From contig NZ_ANAC01000014.1 of NCBI RefSeq assembly GCF_000341225.1, forward strand, positions 124,001 to 188,000: DNA of 64,000 nt, read 5' to 3'. This DNA is from Nocardiopsis alba DSM 43377. GTDB lineage: Bacteria; Actinomycetota; Actinomycetes; Streptosporangiales; Streptosporangiaceae. This document shows positions 25,633 through 35,711 of this stretch, in pieces. Positions within the stretch are counted from its first letter, which is position 1, and every line of letters begins with the position of its first letter. Below the pieces are notes generated by a model. The model was not told the DNA's origin and did not search any database. It saw only the letters and a program-made list of their open reading frames with translations. Position numbers and translations under genes: made by a program.

Positions 25633-25758
25633 GGGGGTCCTCACTGTGGGAGACGTTCCTCCAGGAGGGTGACGTGGAACACAGTGCGAACGCAATGCCG
25701 GCACGGTCGAAGATCCCGACGAAGGGGCCCACGCGCGGCGCGGGGCCCGGAAAAACCC

Positions 25759-25789
25759 TTGGCGTGGCCCGTTCCCGCCGGGTTAGCGT
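25759..25789 (+). promoter_or_regulatory. Promoter of a likely leaderless methyltransferase mRNA
   Basis: TTGGCG (25759-25764), a 19-bp spacer and TAGCGT (25784-25789), which lies 6 nt before the ATG. No Shine-Dalgarno is present between them. Confidence 0.45.
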
Positions 25790-25795
25790 TCCCGC

Positions 25796-26548
25796 ATGGA
25801 ACAGAGCGAGAACGCGCTGACGTGGGATGCCGAGACCGCCGCCGAGTACGACACCCCGGGTGAGGGGATGTTCGCGCCGGAGAGACTCGGCCCGACCGTG
25901 GAACGTCTGGCCGAGCTCGCCGAGGGCGGGGCCGCGCTCGAATTCGCCGTCGGCACCGGCCGCGTGGCGATCCCGCTCGCCGAACGCGGGGTCCCGGTCA
26001 CGGGGATCGAGCTGTCCGAGGCGATGATCGTCCGCCTCCGTGAGAAGGCCGACGAGACCGCCCTGCCGGTGACGGTCGGGGACATGGCCACCACCCGCGT
26101 CCCGGGCGACTTCACCCTCGTCTACCTGGTCTACAACACGATCGGCAATCTTCTCGAACAGGACGAGCAGGTGGAGTGCTTCCGCAACGCCGCGCGTCAC
26201 CTTCGACCCGGTGGCCGGTTCGTCGTCGAACTGGGCGTGCCCGACCTGCGCAGGCTGCCCCCGGAACAGAAGGGCGTCCTGTTCACGGCCGAGGACGGCT
26301 ACATCGGTCTGGACACCTACGACGTGGCCCGCCAGCATCTGGTCTCGCACCACTTCCGCTTCGGGGAGGGACGCGAGGCGCGGCTGCTCCGGTGCGCGCA
26401 GCGTTACGTCTGGCCGGCCGAACTCGACCTGATGGCCCGCCTGGCCGGTTTCGTCCTGGAGTCCCGGCACGCCGATTGGGAGGGGGCCGCCTTCACCTCC
26501 GAGTCCCGTTCGCACGTGTCGGTCTATCGGCTGCCCGAGACCGGCTGA
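25796..26548 (+). CDS. Class I SAM-dependent methyltransferase
   Basis: A 250-aa methyltransferase with motif I ALEFAVGTGRVAIPLAERGV (about residue 46), GIELSEAMIVRLREKA for motif II and HLRPGGRFVVELGVPDLR for motif IV-V. The substrate is unknown. The ATG is 6 nt after a TAGCGT -10 box with no ribosome binding site, so the transcript is predicted to be leaderless. A strong hairpin follows. Confidence 0.85.
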   Translation: MEQSENALTWDAETAAEYDTPGEGMFAPERLGPTVERLAELAEGGAALEFAVGTGRVAIPLAERGVPVTGIELSEAMIVRLREKADETALPVTVGDMATTRVPGDFTLVYLVYNTIGNLLEQDEQVECFRNAARHLRPGGRFVVELGVPDLRRLPPEQKGVLFTAEDGYIGLDTYDVARQHLVSHHFRFGEGREARLLRCAQRYVWPAELDLMARLAGFVLESRHADWEGAAFTSESRSHVSVYRLPETG

Positions 26549-26554
26549 GGATCA

Positions 26555-26594
26555 CGACGAGGGGCCCGCGCCACCCGGCGCGGGCCCCTCGTCG
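26555..26594. terminator. Strong bidirectional terminator
   Basis: A perfect 18-bp stem (26555-26572 and 26577-26594) with tetraloop ACCC, located between the convergent methyltransferase and aldolase genes, 6 bases after the former's stop. Confidence 0.8.
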
Positions 26595-26626
26595 CGTGTC
26601 CGCCCGTCCTCCCCCTCGGGACGGGG

Positions 26627-27277
26627 TCAGCACTCCCAGACGGTGCCGTAACGTTCGGTCAGCTCACGCACGTCCTCGGGCGTCAGCACGGAGAACTCCC
26701 GTCCCTGGAGGGAGACCACGATCCGGGAGGCCTCCTCCAACTCGATCGCCCCGTCCAGGGCCGCGGCCGGGTCGGCCGCCGCCACCAGGGAACCGTGGTT
26801 GGCCAGCAGCGCCGCGCGGAAGTCGCCGGGCAGCTCGTCCAGGTTCTCGGCCAGGCGCGCGCTGCCCGGGGCCGCGTAGGGCACCAGGGGCGCCTGCCCG
26901 ACCCGCATCACCAGGTAGGGGGTGATCGGCGGCAGGGCGGAGGTCTTCGACCAGGCGGGCAGACAGGAGGCCGCGACGGTGTGCGGGGAGTGCAGGTGCA
27001 CGACCGCCCCGGCCCGCTGCACCCGGCGGTACATCGCCAGGTGCAGCGGGAACTCCTTGGACGGGGCCGGGCCATCGACGTGGCGGCCGGAGTCGTCCAG
27101 GACGGACAGCTCTCCCGGGTCCAGTTCGCTCAGCGGGACCCCCGTGGGGCTCATCAACGTCAGGTCGCCCGAACGGACCGAGACGTTGCCCGACGCGCCC
27201 GGGCTCAGCCCCAGGTCGACGGCGCGACGCCCCGCCGCGCACAGTCTCTCGGCGTCCTCCAGTGTCGTAGGGTTCAC
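26627..27277 (-). CDS. otnC: Class II aldolase-family 3-oxo-tetronate 4-phosphate decarboxylase
   Basis: A 216-aa zinc-dependent class II aldolase/adducin-fold enzyme. Metal ligands: HxH in VVHLHSPHTVA (about residue 92), His in LLANHGSLV (about 155), catalytic Glu in PSKEFPLH (about 75). GTG 27277 overlaps the stop of the upstream DUF1537 kinase (GTGA), the arrangement seen for OtnK-OtnC pairs, where OtnC decarboxylates 3-oxo-tetronate 4-phosphate to dihydroxyacetone phosphate. Function is assigned by family plus this pairing; a plain sugar-phosphate aldolase remains possible. Confidence 0.78.
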   Translation of the reverse strand: MNPTTLEDAERLCAAGRRAVDLGLSPGASGNVSVRSGDLTLMSPTGVPLSELDPGELSVLDDSGRHVDGPAPSKEFPLHLAMYRRVQRAGAVVHLHSPHTVAASCLPAWSKTSALPPITPYLVMRVGQAPLVPYAAPGSARLAENLDELPGDFRAALLANHGSLVAAADPAAALDGAIELEEASRIVVSLQGREFSVLTPEDVRELTERYGTVWEC

Positions 27278-28512
27278 TCCCCTTCCTCCCAAGCGCGGAC
27301 GAAGAGGTCCTCGCCGCCGAAGTTGCCGGACTTGAGCATCAGGTGCAGGTCGGCGCCGTCCTTACGGCCGAGCATCCACGCCACACCCGGGTCGACCTCG
27401 GGGCCCAGGGCCAGCGGGCCCACGCCCAGACGTCGCACGACGGCGCCGCTGGTCTCGCCGCCCGCGACCAGGAGGGCGCGCACCCCGGCGGCCACGAGTC
27501 GCGCGGCGATCTCCGAGAGGGCGTCCTCGATCAAGGGCGCGTCGGCCGTGTCGCCGACGTGCTCGGGGGCCGAGGTCGCGTACACCACGAACGGGCCCTC
27601 GCCCGAGCCGAGCGCGCGTTCCACGGCGGTGGAGACCACCCCGTCGAAGTCCGCGCGCAGGTCGGCGGGGACCAGGTGGATCCCGTCGCCCTCGGCGAGC
27701 GCGTGGCGGACCTGGCCCTGGGTGGCGCGGGAGGCGCTGCCGGCCAGGACCACCCGGGGACCCTCGGGGAGGGTGATCCGGGAGGGGCCGAAGTCGCGGG
27801 GGCCGCGCAGACCCTGGGCCAAGGCGCTGCCGCCGGTCAGCAGACGCAGGTGGTCGGTGGCCTCGGCGAGCGTGTCCAGGTCGGCGTCGTCCAGGGCGTC
27901 GACGACCACGAAACGGGCGCCCGAGGCGGCCGCCGCGTCGATGGCGGAGCGTACGGCGTCGGCCCCTCGGACCACGACCTGCCAGGGCACCAGGGCGATG
28001 TCGTCCGCGCCCCCGGACACCTGGGGCGCGAGCAGACGCGGCAGGCTGGAGTCGGTCATCGGGGTGAGCGGGTGGTGGCGCATCGACGACTCGTCGAGGG
28101 GGTCGTCGCCCACGAACAGGTGGCCCCGGTAGACGGTGCGGCCGTTGGCGGGGAAGGCGGGGGCGATCACGGTGACGGGCTCGCCGAGGGCCTCCAGCAC
28201 CGCCTCGCAGACGGGGCCGATGTTGCCGTCCGGGGTGGAGTCGAAGGTCGAGCAGTACTTGACGTAGAACCGTTCGCAGCCGGCCGTCCGCAACGTCTCC
28301 AGCGCGTTCAGGGAGTCGGCGACCGCCTCCCGTACGGGCGCGGTGCGCGATTTCAGGGCCACGACCACGGCGTCGGCGCCGTCGGTGTCGACGGCGCCGA
28401 CGTTCGGGTCGTCGCCCAGGACGACGGTGGTCCGGTATCCGGCCGACGTGAGGGCGATCGCGATGTCGGTCGCTCCGGTGAGGTCGTCGGCGATCACTCC
28501 GAGGGTCGCCAT
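27274..28512 (-). CDS. otnK: 3-oxo-tetronate kinase (DUF1537 family)
   Basis: A 412-aa four-carbon acid sugar kinase. The N-terminal LGVIADDLTGATDIAIAL, the central YVKYCSTFDSTPDGNIGPV and the C-terminal LLVAGGETSGAVVRRLGV with LKSGNFGGEDLF are DUF1537 hallmarks; the Gly-rich C-terminal blocks bind ATP. OtnK phosphorylates 3-oxo-tetronate formed by oxidation of threonate or erythronate. It is translationally coupled to the decarboxylase, and follows the GntP gene after a hairpin. Confidence 0.85.
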   Translation of the reverse strand: MATLGVIADDLTGATDIAIALTSAGYRTTVVLGDDPNVGAVDTDGADAVVVALKSRTAPVREAVADSLNALETLRTAGCERFYVKYCSTFDSTPDGNIGPVCEAVLEALGEPVTVIAPAFPANGRTVYRGHLFVGDDPLDESSMRHHPLTPMTDSSLPRLLAPQVSGGADDIALVPWQVVVRGADAVRSAIDAAAASGARFVVVDALDDADLDTLAEATDHLRLLTGGSALAQGLRGPRDFGPSRITLPEGPRVVLAGSASRATQGQVRHALAEGDGIHLVPADLRADFDGVVSTAVERALGSGEGPFVVYATSAPEHVGDTADAPLIEDALSEIAARLVAAGVRALLVAGGETSGAVVRRLGVGPLALGPEVDPGVAWMLGRKDGADLHLMLKSGNFGGEDLFVRAWEEGE

Positions 28513-28550
28513 GGGGTCCTCCGTAGGTTGGTCGTTTCTTCCGGTCGTGC

Positions 28551-28588
28551 GGGCCGTCCCCGCGCCGCGTCGGACGCGGGGACGGCCC
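28551..28588 (-). terminator. Hairpin between GntP permease and OtnK genes
   Basis: GGGCCGTCCCCGCG (28551-28564) is exactly complementary to 28575-28588 with a 10-nt loop. It lies past the permease stop on the minus strand, so it may separate or attenuate expression of the upstream pair and OtnK-OtnC. Confidence 0.65.
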
Positions 28589-28606
28589 TCTCCCGCTGGG
28601 AGGGGA

Positions 28607-29983
28607 TCAGACGAGCCCGGCGGCGTGCATGGCGTAGAGCACCACGAACCCGGTCACACCCGACAGCACCGAGGCGACCCCGATGGAGCGGATGCCCTGG
28701 CCCACCGTCATGTTGGACAGGGTGGTGGTCACCCAGAAGCCCGAGGAGTTCGCGTGCTTCATGATCTGCGCGCCGGTGGCGCAGGCCAGGTAGACCGCGA
28801 GCGGGGACAGGTCGAGCGAGGGCAGCAGCGGCTGCATGATCGCGGCCGAGGTCATGACCCCGAGGATGTTGGAGCCGGTGATCGTGCACACCGCGGCGGC
28901 GATGAGGAAGGGGATGAGGATCGGGGACAGTCCGATCCCCTCGATGCCCCCGGCCACGCTCTCGGCCACACCGGTCTCCCGGATGATGGTGGCCAGTGCC
29001 CCGCCGACACCGGTCAGGGCCAGGGGCATGGCGGCGATGCGCAGCCCCGACTCGAACAGGTCGTTGAGGGTCTCCTTGTCGCGCCAGCGGCCGCGGAACA
29101 GCGGCAGCGCGAGGAGGCAGGCCAGGAACAGGGCGACGGTCGGCTCGCCGACGAACAGCACGGTGCCGGTGATCCAGGAGCCCTCGGGCAGCGCCGGTCC
29201 CGCCAGGGAGGCGAAGACGATGAGGACGATGGGGGCGAGGATGGGCAGCAGGGCGCCGAACAGCCCGACCTTCGACCCCGGGGCCGTGTCGTCGGTGGCC
29301 CCCTCGCCGGAGCCGCCGGAGGACGGGCCGCCGGCCCCCACCAGGTGCTCGACGAACTCGGGCTTGGGCGGCACGTAGGTCTTGATGCGCGACAGGTAGA
29401 GGGTCGCGACCAGGACGCCGGGCACACCCACCATGAGGCCGTAGAGGATCGCCTCGCCCATGGAGACCTCCAGCAGGGAGGCGGAGGCGAGGGGGCCGGG
29501 GCCGGGCGGGATGACCGAGGTCATGACGTAGGCGCCGATGTACAGGATCGGGCCCAGGCGCATCATCGAGAAGCCCGTGCGGTAGGCCAGGGCGGACACG
29601 ATGGGGATGAGCATGACCACCGCCGTGTCGGCGATGAGCGGGATGCCGAGCACGGTCGAGGCCAGGGCGATCGCCCAGGGCACCCGCTTCTCCGCGAACA
29701 TCCGCAGCGCGGTCTCGGTGATCTTCATGGCCGCGCCGCTCAGTTCGAGCATCTTGCCGAGGACACAGCCGAAGATCACCAGCAGGCCGACCTTGGCCAG
29801 GGTGCTGCCGAAGCCCTCCATGACCAGTTCGACGGTGGCGGTGCCGCCCATGCCCAGGACCAGGCCGAGACCCATGACCACGATGAACAGCGTGGCCACG
29901 GGGTGGACCTTGAAGCGGGCGATGAGCAGGACGAGGACGACGACGGCGGTGACGAACGCCAGCAGTGTGTAGAGATCCGACAT
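28607..29983 (-). CDS. GntP-family sugar-acid permease
   Basis: A 458-aa transporter with about 12 to 14 helices, of the gluconate:H+ symporter family. Characteristic segments include LLVIFGCVLGKMLELSGAA, GIPLIADTAVVMLIPIV, SVIPPGPGPLASASLL and the C-terminal ATGAQIMKHANSSGFWV block. GntP proteins import gluconate and other aldonates; here a C4 sugar acid is likely from the OtnK/OtnC context. Its ATG is one base after the stop of the oxidoreductase gene. Confidence 0.88.
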   Translation of the reverse strand: MSDLYTLLAFVTAVVVLVLLIARFKVHPVATLFIVVMGLGLVLGMGGTATVELVMEGFGSTLAKVGLLVIFGCVLGKMLELSGAAMKITETALRMFAEKRVPWAIALASTVLGIPLIADTAVVMLIPIVSALAYRTGFSMMRLGPILYIGAYVMTSVIPPGPGPLASASLLEVSMGEAILYGLMVGVPGVLVATLYLSRIKTYVPPKPEFVEHLVGAGGPSSGGSGEGATDDTAPGSKVGLFGALLPILAPIVLIVFASLAGPALPEGSWITGTVLFVGEPTVALFLACLLALPLFRGRWRDKETLNDLFESGLRIAAMPLALTGVGGALATIIRETGVAESVAGGIEGIGLSPILIPFLIAAAVCTITGSNILGVMTSAAIMQPLLPSLDLSPLAVYLACATGAQIMKHANSSGFWVTTTLSNMTVGQGIRSIGVASVLSGVTGFVVLYAMHAAGLV

Positions 29984-29984
29984 G

Positions 29985-31370
29985 TCAGTTGTTCCGATCG
30001 CTCGCCCGGAGTCGGGCGTGGTGCCAGACGTCCATCAGGGTCTCGTCGGGGTCGGCGAGGTCGCCCAGGCGCACCAGGGCGCCCTCGGGAACGTCGCGCC
30101 CCAGGGTGGTGTGGGCCGCCAGGTAGAGCGGGGCCACGTCGTCCGGCGCCTGCGCCGGGTCCAGGAGGACGGGGGCCACGCCGGTGACGTCGTGGTGGTG
30201 CCCGCCCATGTCCAGTCGGGTGCCTGCGGCCAGCGGGCCCCGGGCCCGTCCGGCGAGGATCGCGTGCGGCGCCGGTCGGCGCGTACCCGCGGCCCGATGG
30301 CGGTCGACCGCGTCCAGCAGGCTCAGGGGGGTCTCCACGCCCATGAGGTGGTAGGGCAGGTAGAGACAGGCGTAGCGGCCCGAACGCGAGGTCACGTGCC
30401 CCTTCTGGGCGAGCAGCTCCCAGGTCACGGGGTCGCCGGTGCGCACGATGACGAAGACGCCCCCGGCGAAGGAGGCCTCCTCCGGCAGACGCAGCACGCT
30501 GAAGACGTCCACGACCCCGGAGCGGTTCAGGATCCCGCCGTCCTCGGCGAGGGAGTAGACGTCGGCGAGCTCGGCGGTCCGGGCGACCGGATAGTGGAGC
30601 CCCTCCACGTCCGAGGTCAGCCCGGTGTGGTCGGCGACGACGCCCATCTCGCAGTAGTCGGCGGCGGCCGAACGGTCGAGTTCGGCCACGGCGCGGGCCC
30701 GGGCGGCGAGGGTGGCGGGCACGTCCGTTCCCAGGGACAGCAGATCGGCCAGTTCGGGGGCGTCGATCTCCCGGTCGAGTTGGCGGACCCGCCCGGTCTC
30801 GGGGTCGAACACCAGGTCGTACTCGCCGGACTTGCCGATCGCGACCACGTCGAGGCCGAGGGTGAGCGCGCGCTCGTACCACTCGATGAGGTTGGCGGGC
30901 TGGTCGCCCATTCCGGGGGTGTAGACGACGCCGTGTTCCCGGGCGAGGCCGGCCAGGGCGGTTCCGGCGACGGAGGCGACCTCCTTGGAGACCATGACGA
31001 CGTGGCGGCCGGTCTCGATGGCGGTCCGCGCGGCCGCGGTCCCGGCGGCCGGGCTACCGGTGGCCTCGACGAGGACGTCGTAGCCCTCCTGAGCGAGCAG
31101 GCCGGCGTCATCGGTCACGGCGATCCGGCCGGGTTCCAGGGCGGCCAGCTCGTCCGGGGTGGAACAGACCCGCAGGTCCTCGGGGGCGTAGCCGAGTTCT
31201 TCGCACAGGGCGACGGTTCCGGCGGTGTCGAGGTCGCACAGGACGGTGGGGCGCAACCGTTCGATCCGCAGGGTCTGGGCGAGCAGCGTGCGCGCGAACC
31301 CGCCCCGCGCCCCGGTGAGCGCGTACCGGACGGGGGCGTGAGGCGAGGTGGTGGGATCGGTGCCTTGCAT
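29985..31370 (-). CDS. Homoserine dehydrogenase-like NAD(P) oxidoreductase with C-terminal SAF domain
   Basis: A 461-aa protein. The N-terminal Rossmann region (YALTGARGGFARTLLAQTL, then VLVEATGSPAAGTAAARTAI and HVVMVSKEV) resembles homoserine dehydrogenase-type enzymes. The C-terminal 60 residues (LAAHTTLGRDVPEGALVRLG) are an SAF-type fold like antifreeze protein/FlgA domains. Members are found beside sugar-acid genes and probably act on a four-carbon or branched sugar acid; the reaction is not known to me. First gene of the minus-strand cluster, under the DeoR-type operator at 31430-31447. Confidence 0.75.
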   Translation of the reverse strand: MQGTDPTTSPHAPVRYALTGARGGFARTLLAQTLRIERLRPTVLCDLDTAGTVALCEELGYAPEDLRVCSTPDELAALEPGRIAVTDDAGLLAQEGYDVLVEATGSPAAGTAAARTAIETGRHVVMVSKEVASVAGTALAGLAREHGVVYTPGMGDQPANLIEWYERALTLGLDVVAIGKSGEYDLVFDPETGRVRQLDREIDAPELADLLSLGTDVPATLAARARAVAELDRSAAADYCEMGVVADHTGLTSDVEGLHYPVARTAELADVYSLAEDGGILNRSGVVDVFSVLRLPEEASFAGGVFVIVRTGDPVTWELLAQKGHVTSRSGRYACLYLPYHLMGVETPLSLLDAVDRHRAAGTRRPAPHAILAGRARGPLAAGTRLDMGGHHHDVTGVAPVLLDPAQAPDDVAPLYLAAHTTLGRDVPEGALVRLGDLADPDETLMDVWHHARLRASDRNN

Positions 31371-31429
31371 GGTTCTCCTTCTCTCACCTCGTGGGGGGAC
31401 GCGTGGTGCGCCGGCCGTCGAGGCGATGA

Positions 31430-31464
31430 GCAGTGTTTTAACACTGCCGGAACATATGAGTCAA
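31430..31464 (-). promoter_or_regulatory. Promoter with DeoR-type operator over the -10 box
   Basis: On the minus strand TTGACT (31464-31459) and TTAAAA (31441-31436) have a 17-bp spacer. GCAGTGTTTTAACACTGC (31430-31447) is a perfect dyad of 8-bp arms covering the -10 box. It fits repression of the sugar-acid operon by the divergent DeoR protein. Confidence 0.6.
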
Positions 31465-31536
31465 AAATTATCACAGCTAAGATCATCTGGTAACTCTCGG
31501 TACCATGTCTGTGGGAACCGACGACGAAGGAGGACG

Positions 31537-32340
31537 ATGATTCCGGCGCAACGGCGTGACCTGCTCCTGAGGGAGCTGCGCGGCACGGGAGTGCTGAGCG
31601 TGAAGGAGCTCTGCGAGATCCTCGACGTCTCGCACATGACGGTGCGGCGCGACATCATGACCCTGGAGGAGGAGGGCCGGGTCCGCTCGGTCCCGGGCGG
31701 GGTCGAACTCGCCTCCCAGGTGCGCTCCGAACCCTCCTACCGGGACAAGTCCAGCGTGGACGTCGCGGAGAAACGGGCGATGGCCGGCGCGGCGGCCGCC
31801 CTGGTGGGCGAGGGCCAGACCCTCTACCTGGACGCGGGGACGACGCTCGGCCATCTGGTCCCCCTGCTGTGGAACGTCACCGGGCTCACCGTCATCACCA
31901 ACGACCTCACCACCGCGGCCTCGCTCACCGACCACCCCGACCTGACCCTGTTCCTCATCGGGGGCCAGATCGACCGGGAGAACCGTTCCTCGGTCGGGGA
32001 CATCGCGGCCGCCACGGTCACCGAGTTCAACATCGACATCGCCTTCGTCTCGACCAGCTCCTGGGACCTCAACCGCGGCTCGACCACGCCGTCGCGGTCG
32101 AAGGTGGCGGTCAAGCGCGCCGCCATGGCCGCGGCCTCCTCGTCGGTGCTCGTCGCCGGAGCCGACAAGTACGGGGCCTTCGGCACCTTCAAGGTCGCCC
32201 CGCTCTCCGGTTTCTCCTCGGTGATCACCGACGACCGCCTCGCGGACTCCTCGGCGCGGGCGATCCGCGAACACGGCGTCCACCTGGAGATCGCCGCCAC
32301 CCCGAACGAGAACGGGGACGGAGAGACCACCCCGGCCTGA
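31537..32340 (+). CDS. DeoR-family transcriptional regulator
   Basis: A 267-aa repressor with the DeoR helix-turn-helix (LSVKELCEILDVSHMTVRRD, about 22-41) and a sugar-phosphate sensor domain (TLYLDAGTTLGHLVPLL, NDLTTAASL, IGGQIDRENRSSVGD, AFVSTSSWDLNRGSTTP, VLVAGADKYG). AAGGAGGA precedes ATG. Divergent from the sugar-acid operon, whose promoter it probably represses until a phosphorylated intermediate appears. Confidence 0.9.
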   Translation: MIPAQRRDLLLRELRGTGVLSVKELCEILDVSHMTVRRDIMTLEEEGRVRSVPGGVELASQVRSEPSYRDKSSVDVAEKRAMAGAAAALVGEGQTLYLDAGTTLGHLVPLLWNVTGLTVITNDLTTAASLTDHPDLTLFLIGGQIDRENRSSVGDIAAATVTEFNIDIAFVSTSSWDLNRGSTTPSRSKVAVKRAAMAAASSSVLVAGADKYGAFGTFKVAPLSGFSSVITDDRLADSSARAIREHGVHLEIAATPNENGDGETTPA

Positions 32341-32434
32341 GCCGGTGGCCCGAGGGGGCCACGGAACCGGCCGGACCGAGAGCGTACCCGCCCCACCAGC
32401 GGTTTCGCCGGCCCCGGGCCGGCAGACTGGACCG

Positions 32435-34321
32435 ATGGCAGAGCACACCGAACGGCTGGGACCGCAGGCGCGACACGCCGTCGTCGACCTGCTCCGCCGG
32501 CTGGAGACCGGCGAGTACCTGGGGGCGGAGGAGGCCGAGACGATCCTGGGGGACATGGGCGAGGAACTCGCCTCCCAGGTCCAACGGACCTCCGCTCTCG
32601 TGGGCCGGCTCCGACGGCGCGAACGGGAACTGCTCGCCCTGATCACGAGCACCCACGACCTGGTCGACGTGCACGATCCCCAGGCCGTCCTCAAGCGTCT
32701 GGTGGACCGGGCCCACGACCTCGTCGGCACCGAGGTCACCTACATGTCCCTCTACGACCCCGACACCGACGAGCTGTTCGTGCGGGCCAGCCGGGGGACG
32801 GTCTCCCCGCGTTTCCCCGGGTTGCGCGTCCCCACCGGGGTGGGCATCGCCAGTCGGGTGGTCCACACCCTCAGCCCGCAGTGGGTCGCCGACTACTCGG
32901 AGACGGCCGACTTCGACCGCGACCCGGAGATCGACCTGGCCGTCAAGGACGAGCGGCTCCGTTCCCTGCTGGGCGTGCCGGTCTCCGCCGACGGGGAGAT
33001 CCTCGGCGTGCTCTTCGCGGCCGACCGTTCGGCCCGCTCCTTCGGCGGCGACGAGATCGCCCTGCTCTCGGCCTTCGCCGACCAGGCCGCCCTCATCCTG
33101 CGCACCGCGCGGCTCTTCTCCACCGCCTCCGAGGCGGCCCAACGGGCCCGCAAGCACGCCGAGGAGATGGCCGTGGCCGCCCGCGTGCACGAACGACTCA
33201 CCGCCCTGGTCCTGTCCGGGCACGGGCCCCGTGAGGTCGCCGACACCCTGGCCGGGGCCCTGGAACGTCCGGTCGCCGTCGTCGACCGCGATCACCGGCC
33301 GCTGGCCTCCTCGCCCGGGGCCGCCGAACGCCGGTGGCACGACGGCCGCCCCCTGCCCGAGGTGGTCCGGGCGGCCGAACGCAGCCGGGCCTCGGGGCAC
33401 TGCGCCGACGTGGGCGCACACGGCCTGGCCACCGTGGCCGCCGTCATGGCCGGGCCGGTCTTCCTCGGGCTGGTCCTGGTGGGGGAGGCGCGAGAGCCCC
33501 TCACCGACCTGGAACAGCGCACCATCGAACGCTCGGCCCAGATCCTGGCCCTGCTGACCATGCGGCGCGACGCGTTGACCGAGGCCGAGGACCGGGTGCG
33601 CGGCGAGCTGGCCCTGGACCTGCTCTCGGGCAGCACCGACACCGAGTCGCTCGAACGCCGCGCCAAGGCCCGGGGCATCGAACTCGACCGGGCCTGGACG
33701 GTGCTGGCCCTCCCCGTCCCCGACACCCGACGCCACACCGTGCTCCGCGCCCTGTCGGGAGGGCGCGGCTGGCTGGCGGCGGTCCAGGACGGCGGGGTCG
33801 GCGTCCTGATCCCGGGGGAGGGGGCGACCGATCGGGCCGAGGAGGTCCGGGCCCGCGCCCACCAGGCGGAGGCCGAGGCGACGACCGTGGTGGTGGGCCG
33901 GGCCGAGGGGACCGCCGGACTGCCCGAGGCCATGCGGGAGGCCTGGGAGTGCGCCGCCCTGCTCCCCGGACTCGGGGCGGAGGAGGGGGTCTTCTCCACC
34001 GAGGAGTACGCGCCCTACCTCGCCATGTTCGGCACCGACGGCGAACGCGCGCGCCGGTTCGCCGAACGCCTGCTCGGCCCGGTGATCGCCTGGGACCGCG
34101 ACCACGGCACGGACCTGATCGGCACGCTCCTGACCTACGTCGACAGCGGTGCCGGGGTGACCCGCACCGCCCGGACGCTGTTCGTGCACCCCAACACCGT
34201 CAAGCAGCGGTTGGAGCGTCTGTCCGAACTCCTGGGGTCGGACTGGCGTTCCTCCGACGCGCTCTTTCGACTCGGCGTGGCGGCCCGCCTCCATGTGATC
34301 GGAAGGAAACGGCCAGGTTAA
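32435..34321 (+). CDS. GAF-domain PucR/CdaR-type helix-turn-helix regulator
   Basis: A 628-aa regulator: an N-terminal helical segment (1-75), a GAF domain (about 85-225, from LKRLVDRAHDLVGTEVTYM to FADQAALILRTARLF), a middle CdaR-like region and a C-terminal PucR-type helix-turn-helix (TLLTYVDSGAGVTRTARTLF then VHPNTVKQRLERL, about 567-600). There is no Shine-Dalgarno; CAGACT lies 6 nt before the ATG, so the mRNA may be leaderless. It directly precedes the HMG-CoA reductase operon and probably activates it in response to a small ligand sensed by GAF. Confidence 0.83.
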   Translation: MAEHTERLGPQARHAVVDLLRRLETGEYLGAEEAETILGDMGEELASQVQRTSALVGRLRRRERELLALITSTHDLVDVHDPQAVLKRLVDRAHDLVGTEVTYMSLYDPDTDELFVRASRGTVSPRFPGLRVPTGVGIASRVVHTLSPQWVADYSETADFDRDPEIDLAVKDERLRSLLGVPVSADGEILGVLFAADRSARSFGGDEIALLSAFADQAALILRTARLFSTASEAAQRARKHAEEMAVAARVHERLTALVLSGHGPREVADTLAGALERPVAVVDRDHRPLASSPGAAERRWHDGRPLPEVVRAAERSRASGHCADVGAHGLATVAAVMAGPVFLGLVLVGEAREPLTDLEQRTIERSAQILALLTMRRDALTEAEDRVRGELALDLLSGSTDTESLERRAKARGIELDRAWTVLALPVPDTRRHTVLRALSGGRGWLAAVQDGGVGVLIPGEGATDRAEEVRARAHQAEAEATTVVVGRAEGTAGLPEAMREAWECAALLPGLGAEEGVFSTEEYAPYLAMFGTDGERARRFAERLLGPVIAWDRDHGTDLIGTLLTYVDSGAGVTRTARTLFVHPNTVKQRLERLSELLGSDWRSSDALFRLGVAARLHVIGRKRPG

Positions 34322-34333
34322 CGGGGAGTTCTC

Positions 34334-34348
34334 TGTCCGAATCGGACA
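34334..34348. promoter_or_regulatory. Perfect palindrome upstream of HMG-CoA reductase
   Basis: TGTCCGA-A-TCGGACA, 7-bp arms around a single base, 92 bases before the reductase start. Candidate binding site for the PucR-type regulator encoded immediately upstream. Confidence 0.45.
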
Positions 34349-34439
34349 TGTCGCCCACGTTGCGGGGCTGCTTGCATGGTCTCCATCACAGTGACGCACC
34401 GCATAGTCGGCGGTGCCTTCTCCCAGGGGGTGTCCCAGC

Positions 34440-35707
<1,268 letters not shown>

Positions 35708-35711
<4 letters not shown>

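Noticed and set aside
32422..32435. Firm leaderless call for the GAF/PucR gene
   Set aside because: CAGACT deviates at the first -10 position and no -35 is clear, so I treated it as weak.
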